DNA of 7,990 bases, from assembly GCA_023481335.1 (NCBI GenBank), contig JAMCWI010000042.1, positions 4,995 to 12,984 on the forward strand, given 5' to 3'. The position numbers were made by a program, and so were the translations under genes. This DNA comes from Bacillota bacterium. Lineage in GTDB: Bacteria > Bacillota > Desulfotomaculia > Desulfotomaculales > Desulfotomaculaceae. Shown here one piece after another: positions 1 to 5,681 of the stretch; position 1 is the stretch's first letter; every line of letters begins with the position of its first letter. The notes below the pieces were generated by a model. The model did no database searches. It had not been told where the DNA came from and saw nothing but the letters and a program-made list of their open reading frames with translations.

Positions 1-677
1 GGGCCCCGGGTTAAGGCTTCCCAACCCAGAATTTCGCCGGTTTGCAAAGAAACGACGGGCTGGTAAAAGATGCGGAATTTTTTATTCTCCAATAAGTCAT
101 TAAACTCTCCCAACAGATAAACCATTTGCTGATCCCAGGTGCCTTTGGCCACCTTTTGGGCCTCTTTCAATGCGGTATACAGCGCCTGCTCAGGGTTTCC
201 CAGGCCCTTGGTGATGGTGGAATAACCCACATGAAGCTTCAGCGTGTTGCCGGTGATCTTTATCAGTTCGGTCTTTAGGGCTTCTTCCAAGGCAATGCGC
301 ATGGCGGTGGTCATTTTGTTCAGTCTTTCCGGGGAAGGGATTGTTTCCTGTTTGCAGAGTACCAGGAAGTCATCCCCCCACAAATTTTCCACAACGATTT
401 CCCCGGCACAGTGGATAAACCCCCCCGCCCTTTCCCGCAGGGCCGTGCGCAGTATGTTGAGAACCCTTTTTGCCATGGCTTCGCCATGGCGCTGCACCAC
501 CTGGTGAAAATCTGCGATGTCTACATAAAGAAGCAGCACGGAGGACCCCCGGCCCATCATTTCAGCAAGTTTTTCCAGAAAGGAACTGCCCTGCAGCAAA
601 TACAGGAACAGACTTTTGCGCCTCAGAAGGCTGCGCAGTGTCGATTTAAGCTGGCAGGTATACTTGTCCAGAAACAA
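1..677 (-). CDS. Degenerate GGDEF-EAL c-di-GMP signalling protein, N-terminal part (cut by left edge)
   Basis: Reading the minus strand leftwards from 677 gives 225 open codons that run off the window. Residues about 45-185 look like a GGDEF (diguanylate cyclase) fold: YVDIADF at 51-57 sits where DxDxFK is normally found. The signature loop reads NLWGDDF (98-104), so GGDEF has become WGDDF and cyclase activity is doubtful. From about residue 200 an EAL phosphodiesterase domain begins: FRIFYQPVVS (201-210), then GWEALTRG with the EAL motif at 220-222. The later metal-binding residues are outside the window, so phosphodiesterase activity cannot be judged. No signal peptide or membrane segment is visible, so it is probably cytoplasmic. 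An in-frame stop at 725-723 bounds the start. I chose TTG at 677 because AAGGGTGG lies 8 bases upstream; GTG at 689 is the alternative but has no good ribosome binding site. The gene is divergent from acs. The family call is confident; the exact start is not. Confidence 0.85.
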   Translation of the reverse strand, partial: MFLDKYTCQLKSTLRSLLRRKSLFLYLLQGSSFLEKLAEMMGRGSSVLLLYVDIADFHQVVQRHGEAMAKRVLNILRTALRERAGGFIHCAGEIVVENLWGDDFLVLCKQETIPSPERLNKMTTAMRIALEEALKTELIKITGNTLKLHVGYSTITKGLGNPEQALYTALKEAQKVAKGTWDQQMVYLLGEFNDLLENKKFRIFYQPVVSLQTGEILGWEALTRG

Positions 678-730
678 TTGCCATTCCACCCTTGGTAGTT
701 CTTGGTTATTAGCTCCAATGTATCACAGGC

Positions 731-782
731 CCGTTAGAATATCGTTAATGAATCGTTAATGAAGGGTTAATGCACGTTAAAG
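731..782. promoter_or_regulatory. Array of five GTTAA/GTTAG direct repeats, probable operator
   Basis: GTTAG at 733 is followed by GTTAA at 744, 755, 766 and 776, a spacing of 11, 11, 11 and 10 bp, so all copies face one side of the helix. Two neighbouring 11-mers (742-752 and 753-763) are identical, TCGTTAATGAA. On the minus strand the array reads TTAAC-N6-TTAAC, which resembles the PhoP box of Gram-positive bacteria (TTAACA-type repeats at 11 bp). On the plus strand units such as ATCGTTAAT also fit 8 of 9 positions of the LytTR half-site pattern, and alternate units are 21-22 bp apart, as LytTR sites require. The array ends 54 bp upstream of the TTG start of the minus-strand GGDEF-EAL gene and about 230 bp upstream of acs. 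That it is an operator is inference; which regulator binds is open. Confidence 0.5.
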
Positions 783-835
783 ATTCCTGTTTTTTCTCGC
801 CAAAGGTAGAAATTTTGCTTTTAACGGTATATTAT

Positions 836-885
836 CGGTTCCCAACGGTTGGCTGAGGGGGAGTTGCCCTTTCAGCAAGGAACCG
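836..885 (+). other. Structured element in the acs leader: long hairpin enclosed by an outer stem
   Basis: Bases 852-861 pair with 867-876 as a continuous 10 bp stem, including two G-T wobbles, with the five-base loop AGTTG. An outer stem of up to 7 bp (CGGTTCC 836-842 with GGAACCG 879-885) encloses it, and a small CCAA/TTGG hairpin (842-845 with 849-852) can form beside it, sharing its end bases with the larger stems. The result resembles a three-way junction. It lies about 125 bp before the acs start and there is no T tract after it, so it is not a simple terminator. I compared it from memory with the T-box, TPP, c-di-GMP, fluoride and ZTP riboswitch cores and saw no match. A TATATTAT sequence at 828-835 could be a -10 box without a clear -35; a start about 7 bases downstream would cut into the outer stem. 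Confidence 0.35.
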
Positions 886-1009
886 GTGCCGTTCGGGGGG
901 GAGGATGATCGGAAAAGGCGTGCTTTCTTCCCTTTAGCGGGAAAAATCTATCTCCTGAGTCCGTCATTCTGTAAGATTAGATTAAATTTAGGCTTGGGAG
1001 GTACGGGTT

Positions 1010-2938
1010 ATGTTTAATCAGAATAATTTAGAGTTTGCTCCAGAGGAGCAGGTTTTTTATCCGGAGATTTCTTTTTCCGCCCGGGCCAATGTCCGGGATG
1101 CTCGCATCTACGATTGGGCAGGTATGGATTATGAGGGTTTTTGGGCCGAGGAGGCTAAGAAGCTTCACTGGCATAAAACCTGGGATAAGGTGTTGGAATG
1201 GCAAAGTCCCTTTGCCCAGTGGTTTGTGGGCGGCAAGCTAAACGCCTGTGTCAATTGTGTCGACCGGCATTTAGACGGTTGGCGCAGAAATAAAGCAGCC
1301 ATCATTTTCGAAGGGGAACCCGGGGATCAGGTGGTTTTAACCTACCAGGATCTGCACCGGGAAGTCAGCAAGTTTGCCAATGTTCTAAGGAATTTAGGGG
1401 TGGCTAAGGGGGATGTTGTTACCATCTATATGCCCATGATTCCCGAGGCAGTCATTGCCATGCTGGCCTGCGCCCGCATCGGGGCACCCCACAGCCTGGT
1501 CTTTGGCGGTTTTTCCGCCGAAGCCCTGCGCGACAGAATCAAGGATGCCGAAGCCAAGGTGGTCGTCACCACAGATGCCTGTTGGCGTCGGGGCAAAGCC
1601 ATCCCCTTGAAGCAAAATGTGGATGCGGCCATAACCCAGTGCGACTGTGTAGAAAAGGTTGTGGTGGTGCAAAGGACCGGCAGTGAAGTCTACATGGAGC
1701 CTGCAAGGGATGTCTGGTACCACGAACAAATGAAAACGGCCTCTGCGGTTTGTGAACCGGAAATTATGGATGCCGAAGACACCCTGTTTATTCTGTACAC
1801 CAGCGGTACCACCGGCAAGCCCAAGGGCATTGTTCATACAACCGGAGGATATTTGACCGGCGTTACCTCCACCCACCGGAATCTTTTTGATTTGAAAGAA
1901 GATGATGTGTACTGGTGCACCGCAGATATCGGCTGGATCACCGGTCACAGTTATTTGGTTTACGGTCCCCTGGCCAACGGTGCCACCGTCTTTGTGTTCG
2001 AAGGTGCACCGGATTACCCCGAGCGGGATCGTTTCTGGGAACTCATTGAAAAATACAGGGTCACCCTCTTTTATACCGCCCCCACGGCCATCCGGCTGTT
2101 TATGAAGTGGGGAGAAAGCTATCCTGCCAGCCGGGATTTGTCTTCCCTGCGGCTGTTGGGTTCCGTGGGTGAGCCCATCAACCCCGAAGCCTGGCTGTGG
2201 TACCACAGGCATATCGGCGGAGAAAGATGTCCCATTGTGGATACCTGGTGGCAAACCGAAACCGGCAGTGTTATGGTTGCGCCGCTGCCGGGCTTAACCC
2301 CCACCAAGCCGGGTTCCGCCACCATGTCGATGCCCGGTGTGTCGGTGGATGTGGTGAACGAACTGGGCGAACCGGTCAAGGCAGGGGAGAGCGGCTACTT
2401 GGTCATTAAGAAACCCTGGCCCTCCATGCTGCGCACCGTTTATAAAGATCCCCAGCGCTATGCAGACACCTACTGGAGCCGTTTTGACGGGATGTATTTC
2501 ACCGGTGACGGTGCCCGCCGGGATAAAGACGGTTATATCTGGGTTTTAGGAAGGGTGGACGATGTGATTAACGTATCCGGTCACAGAATCGGTACCGCCG
2601 AAGTGGAAAGTGCCCTGGTGGAACACCCGGCCGTGGCAGAGGCCGCGGTAATCGGCCGCAGCCATGAACTAAAGGGGCAGGCGGTGTCCGCCTTTGTCAC
2701 CCTGCGGGAAGGCATTCCCTGGGCGCCGGAATTGGAGAAGGATCTGAAAGCCCATGTGGCAAAGAAAATCGGCGGCTTGGCCCGGCCGGAAGAAATTATT
2801 TGCGCTTGGGAACTGCCCAAAACCCGCAGCGGCAAGATCATGAGGCGATTGCTGAAAGATATCGCCGAAGGCAGGATGCTGGGGGATACCTCGACCCTGG
2901 CCGATCCCGGGGTACTGAAACAGCTAATGAGCAGGTAA
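1010..2938 (+). CDS. acs: Acetyl-CoA synthetase, AMP-forming
   Basis: This enzyme activates acetate with ATP and CoA through acetyl-AMP, giving acetyl-CoA, AMP and pyrophosphate in the cytoplasm. The 642 residues match the usual length of the family. Motifs appear in order: the nucleotide-binding loop YTSGTTGKPKG (263-273), DTWWQTETG with W414 (the Trp that restricts the acyl pocket to acetate), YFTGDGARRDKDGYIWVLGR, the hinge and core GRVDDVINVSGHRIGTAEVES, and PKTRSGKIMRR with the catalytic Lys609. W414 and K609 fall at the same numbers as in the well-studied Salmonella enzyme, which supports the ATG chosen. K609 is the lysine inactivated by acetylation in relatives, but no acetyltransferase or deacetylase gene is visible here. 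GGGAGG (996-1001) lies 8 bases before the start. A LytS/LytTR pair follows on the same strand and may regulate it (inference). Propionate or other short acids are less likely substrates. Confidence 0.96.
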   Translation: MFNQNNLEFAPEEQVFYPEISFSARANVRDARIYDWAGMDYEGFWAEEAKKLHWHKTWDKVLEWQSPFAQWFVGGKLNACVNCVDRHLDGWRRNKAAIIFEGEPGDQVVLTYQDLHREVSKFANVLRNLGVAKGDVVTIYMPMIPEAVIAMLACARIGAPHSLVFGGFSAEALRDRIKDAEAKVVVTTDACWRRGKAIPLKQNVDAAITQCDCVEKVVVVQRTGSEVYMEPARDVWYHEQMKTASAVCEPEIMDAEDTLFILYTSGTTGKPKGIVHTTGGYLTGVTSTHRNLFDLKEDDVYWCTADIGWITGHSYLVYGPLANGATVFVFEGAPDYPERDRFWELIEKYRVTLFYTAPTAIRLFMKWGESYPASRDLSSLRLLGSVGEPINPEAWLWYHRHIGGERCPIVDTWWQTETGSVMVAPLPGLTPTKPGSATMSMPGVSVDVVNELGEPVKAGESGYLVIKKPWPSMLRTVYKDPQRYADTYWSRFDGMYFTGDGARRDKDGYIWVLGRVDDVINVSGHRIGTAEVESALVEHPAVAEAAVIGRSHELKGQAVSAFVTLREGIPWAPELEKDLKAHVAKKIGGLARPEEIICAWELPKTRSGKIMRRLLKDIAEGRMLGDTSTLADPGVLKQLMSR

Positions 2939-3001
2939 AATCTTTAAAAAAAGGAAATTGGCCCTGAATGGTCTCAAATAGCATCTTTTTTACTACTCCC
3001 C

Positions 3002-3033
3002 GGCAGGTATACAATACCTGCCAATGTTTTTTT
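3002..3033 (+). terminator. Terminator-like hairpin between acs and the sensor kinase gene
   Basis: GGCAGGTAT (3002-3010) pairs perfectly with ATACCTGCC (3014-3022) around the three-base loop ACA. AATG and then seven T (3027-3033) follow. The T tract is displaced four bases from the stem, so it may be a leaky terminator. It probably ends acs transcription. The hairpin sits just upstream of the ribosome binding site of the kinase gene (3034-3041), and I found no good promoter between acs and the hairpin. Read-through from acs may therefore be what feeds the kinase-regulator genes. Confidence 0.6.
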
Positions 3034-3048
3034 GAAGGAAGTGACGCG

Positions 3049-4414
3049 ATGGATGTAGAAGTAAAAGATATGGAAAAATTGCTGCTATTAAGTCAAAACC
3101 TCAATAAAAAATTCGGCTTCCGTACACCGGAAGCCATCACGGTTCTTCGTTTGGCCGCCGTACAGGCAGCCCTGGGCCTGCTATTTGTATTTTGGCAGCC
3201 TGATATGGTGCTGGAAATTTTTGCCCTGTGCCTGGCGGTGTTTATTGGCACATTTGTAACACTGGGGTTCCGCCCTTTGAAACGGGTCTTAACCGTACGG
3301 GTGGATGAGAAGTCCTTTGCCCCAACCCTGCAAATTGCCAAACGAAACCTTGCCCTTCCTGCGCCGGGGCTTAAACGAAGAAACCGCCCAGAAAACAGCT
3401 GAAATCATTCATAAGATCAGCGATGTGGCGGCTGTGGCCATGACCGACCGGGAGAAGGTGCTGGCCTTTCTGGGTCCCGGCTGCGAAAACCACCCTGTGG
3501 GGGGGGCCATTGTCACCCGGGCCACCCGGGAGGTTCTTGCCACCGGGGAATTAAAAGTGGTGCAGCACAAAGGGGAATTTAACTGTCCTCTCAAGGACTG
3601 CGACTGCCCCCTGGAATCTGCGGTTATTGCCCCGCTCATCAACAAGGGAAAAGTGGTGGGTACGCTAAAGCTTTACCAAACCCACAAGGGACAAATTCCC
3701 GGCAGCGTGGTGAAACTGGCCGTCGGGGTGGCCCAACTGCTGGGTTTGCAGATGGAATTGGCAGAGCTGGATCACCAGGCCCAACTGGCCACCAAAGCGG
3801 AATTGGATGCCCTGCAGGCTCAAATCAACCCGCATTTTCTCTTTAACACCATCAATACCATCAGCATGTTTACCCGCACCAATCCGGAAACCGCCCGCAG
3901 GCTGCTGATTCGGTTGGCCTCCTTCTTCCGTCATTCCCTGAAACGCCATGGCCGTTTTATCACCCTGCAGGAGGAACTGGAGTATATTAACACCTATCTG
4001 GTGCTGGAAAAGGCCCGTTTCCGGGAGAAATTGCGGGTAAACATGCTGATGGTATAATCTCTGCTGGGTTATCGCATTCCGGTGTTAACGGTGCAACCCC
4101 TGGTGGAAAATGCCGTCCGGCACGGTGTTACCCCCAAAGAAGGCCCGGGCACGGTGCAGATTTCCGCCCAACTGCGGGGAGACGAAATAGAAATTGCCAT
4201 CACCGATGACGGGGTGGGCATTCAACCGGACATCATGCCCCGTATCTTCGAGCCAGGTTTCGGTTCCGGCAGGGGCGTAGGGTTATCTAATGTTCATGAA
4301 CGGTTGAAGATCCTGTTTGGAGAGGAACATGGCTTAAACATTGAAAGTGAACCGGGTTACGGTACCATCGTTTGGCTGCGGGTTCCTTTGATGGTCCATG
4401 ACGATGATGATTAA
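3049..4414 (+). pseudogene. LytS-type sensor histidine kinase, broken by a frameshift and an in-frame stop
   Basis: Taken together the reading frames encode one membrane-bound sensor kinase that would phosphorylate the LytTR regulator next to it. Residues 29-49 and 53-74 look like two membrane helices. The frame breaks after Ala97: an extra A in AAA at 3340-3342 shifts it, and the first piece would end at 3402. Removing one A restores a 454-residue frame holding a GAF-like domain (with C179, C184, C186), a His_kinase phosphoacceptor region around NPHFLFN (His262), and an ATPase domain with QPLVENAVRHG (N354), DDGVGI and GRGVGLSNVHERL. A second lesion, TAA at 4055-4057 (codon 336), separates phosphoacceptor and ATPase regions. 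The start at 3049 has GAAGGAAG 7 bases upstream; an earlier ATG at 2968 would place the terminator hairpin inside the gene. Motifs are otherwise well kept, so decay is recent or these are assembly errors. TAA rules out read-through as pyrrolysine or selenocysteine. Confidence 0.85.
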
Positions 4415-4426
4415 GGAGGGGTTATC

Positions 4427-5212
4427 GTGACACTAAAGGCCCTGATCGTAGATGATGAATACCCGGCCCGTCAGGAACTGCGCTTTATGCTGGGAGGTTT
4501 TAACAACAACATAGAGATTGTCGGGGAGGCCACCAGTGCCACAGAGGCCCTGGCACTGATCAGAGCCTTGGACTACCAGGTACTGTTTTTGGATATTAAC
4601 CTCCCGGGCATGAACGGGTTGGAACTGGGGGCGGTCATCCAAGAACTGCCCAGGCCCCCCTTCGTCATCTTTATTACCGCCTACGACGAGCACGCCCTGG
4701 AAGCCTTTGACGTCAATGCCGTGGATTACATCCTGAAGCCCATTGACGAAAAACGCCTCATGAGAGCCATCGACCGGGTGATCAAGGCCCAGCAGGAACG
4801 GGAGGCCTGTACACCGGTGCCCGTCAGCCCGACCTTGCAGCCGGAACCCAAGGGTTCTGCCGACAGCGGGGAAATTAAAATTAACCGCATTCCCGCCGAA
4901 AAACAGGGGAAAACCCTGCTGGTGGATATCAGTGAGGTTTTTTACGCCTTTACCGAGAGCGATTATGTCTACATTAAAACCTTTGGCGATAAACTGTTCA
5001 CCCGTTTTACCCTGAAGGAATTGGAAGCCCGGTTGGGCGGCGGCATGTTCTTCCGTACCCACCGCTGTTACATTGTGAACCTCCATAAAGTGAAGGAAAT
5101 CGTGCCCTTTTTTAACGGCACCTATAACCTGGTGCTGGAGGACAAGGAACACAGCGAGGTGCCGGTGAGCCGGGCCCAGGCCAAGAAACTGAGAAAAATA
5201 TTGGGGTTTTAA
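4427..5212 (+). CDS. LytTR-family response regulator
   Basis: The protein is a cytoplasmic DNA-binding regulator of 261 residues. The N-terminal receiver domain (about 1-120) has the acidic pair D9/D10, phosphoacceptor D56 in FLDINLPG, T84 and K104 in the YILKP motif, so all residues for phosphorylation are present. A linker of about 35 residues, poor in structure, follows. The LytTR DNA-binding domain (about 157-258) includes VFYAFTESDYVYIKT, FFRTHRCYIVNLHKVKEI and VPVSRAQAKKLRKIL. The start is GTG at 4427 with AAGGAGGGG 5 bases before it; this site overlaps the stop codon of the kinase gene, so the two are translationally close and cotranscribed. Its cognate kinase is broken in this sequence, so it may be unphosphorylated, driven by another kinase, or the kinase lesions are errors. 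Targets are not shown; the repeat array at 731-782 is a candidate. It resembles the LytR/BtsR/AlgR type; I do not assign a specific name. Confidence 0.95.
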   Translation: MTLKALIVDDEYPARQELRFMLGGFNNNIEIVGEATSATEALALIRALDYQVLFLDINLPGMNGLELGAVIQELPRPPFVIFITAYDEHALEAFDVNAVDYILKPIDEKRLMRAIDRVIKAQQEREACTPVPVSPTLQPEPKGSADSGEIKINRIPAEKQGKTLLVDISEVFYAFTESDYVYIKTFGDKLFTRFTLKELEARLGGGMFFRTHRCYIVNLHKVKEIVPFFNGTYNLVLEDKEHSEVPVSRAQAKKLRKILGF

Positions 5213-5232
5213 AATTTTTTACCGATCTTTGG

Positions 5233-5261
5233 AAGTCTGCCTACAAAAAGGCAGACTTTTT
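5233..5261 (+). terminator. Rho-independent terminator after the LytTR regulator gene
   Basis: AAGTCTGCC (5233-5241) pairs perfectly with GGCAGACTT (5250-5258) around the loop TACAAAAA, and the T run continues to 5261. It lies 20 bp after the regulator stop and separates the regulatory genes from acpS. Only 43 bases remain before the acpS start, and I see no convincing promoter there, so acpS may depend partly on read-through or on a weak promoter. Confidence 0.85.
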
Positions 5262-5304
5262 AGTGTAAACTTATAGGTAATAATTTTCCCCCGGAGGTGG
5301 CAGC

Positions 5305-5676
5305 ATGAAGGGGATTGGCACCGATATTATTGAAATCGAAAGAATTGAACTGGCCGTCAGCCGTTCCGGCCAACAGTTTTTGGACCGGGTTTTTACCCCG
5401 GCGGAGCAGGAGCACTGCAAAGGCAAGGTGCAATGCCTGGCCGGTCGCTTTGCCGCCAAAGAGGCCATACTAAAGGCCCTGGGCGCCGGGCTGCGGGAAA
5501 TGCGCTGGACCAATATTGAAATTTTGCCTAATTACCTGGGCAAACCCGAAGTAAAACTGACAGGACCCGCCCTGGAGCTGGCAGAAAAAATGGGGATTGC
5601 CAGGGTGCTGGTCAGCATCTCCCATGACCGGGGCAGGGCAGTGGCCTTTGCAGTGGCCGCAGGGAAGGAAGGGTAA
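5305..5676 (+). CDS. acpS: Holo-[acyl-carrier-protein] synthase
   Basis: AcpS moves 4'-phosphopantetheine from CoA to a serine of acyl carrier protein, turning apo-ACP into the working form for fatty acid synthesis. At 123 residues it has the normal size of this small trimeric enzyme. The N-terminal GTDIIEIERIE carries metal ligand D7. The central GRFAAKEAILKALG carries E53 and K52, the family's Mg and CoA-binding signature. The C-terminal part has the conserved SISHDRGRAVAFAV segment. The ATG is preceded by GGAGG (5293-5297) with 7 bases between. The next gene begins 5 bases after its stop, and its ribosome binding site lies in the acpS 3' end, so the two are cotranscribed. This pairing with the NAD(P)HX repair gene is common in Firmicutes. 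It is larger phosphopantetheinyl transferases (Sfp type) that are about twice this size, so that alternative is unlikely. Confidence 0.96.
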   Translation: MKGIGTDIIEIERIELAVSRSGQQFLDRVFTPAEQEHCKGKVQCLAGRFAAKEAILKALGAGLREMRWTNIEILPNYLGKPEVKLTGPALELAEKMGIARVLVSISHDRGRAVAFAVAAGKEG

Positions 5677-5681
5677 CGACA

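Noticed and set aside
472..490. Two adjacent GCCATGGC palindromes separated by TTC
   Set aside because: They lie inside the GGDEF-EAL gene, where they encode HGEAMAK; there are no other copies nearby and no sign of a role beyond coding.
850..868. Sigma-54 type -24/-12 promoter upstream of acs (TGGC...TTGC)
   Set aside because: The GG and GC elements are 15 bp apart rather than the strict 12, and they lie inside the hairpin stem.
905..937. Ten-codon leader peptide (MIGKGVLSSL) in the acs leader
   Set aside because: The AGG-rich stretch touches the ATG with no spacing, and the codons show no attenuation-like amino acid run. It is most likely chance.
951..961. TCTCCTGAGTC in the acs leader also occurs at 7234-7244
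   Set aside because: An 11-base match is expected by chance in a window of this size, and the flanks do not match.
1394..2254. Long minus-strand open frame inside acs
   Set aside because: It is a shadow of the acs codon pattern, with no recognisable domain and no ribosome binding site.
2968..3048. Earlier ATG (2968) as the kinase start
   Set aside because: It would place the terminator hairpin inside the gene and has no good ribosome binding site; the extra residues do not resemble a LytS N terminus.
3336..3345. Programmed ribosomal frameshift in the kinase gene
   Set aside because: GCCAAACG is not a recognised slippery heptamer, no stimulatory structure is evident, and a second lesion (TAA at 4055) makes decay or error more likely.
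3499..3506. Run of eight G in the kinase gene as a phase-variation tract
   Set aside because: The frame is correct on both sides of it (HPVGGAIVT), and one tract without relatives is not evidence of phase variation.
4433..5152. 239-codon minus-strand open frame inside the response regulator gene
   Set aside because: It is fully antisense to an intact, well-recognised gene and its composition follows from that gene's codons.
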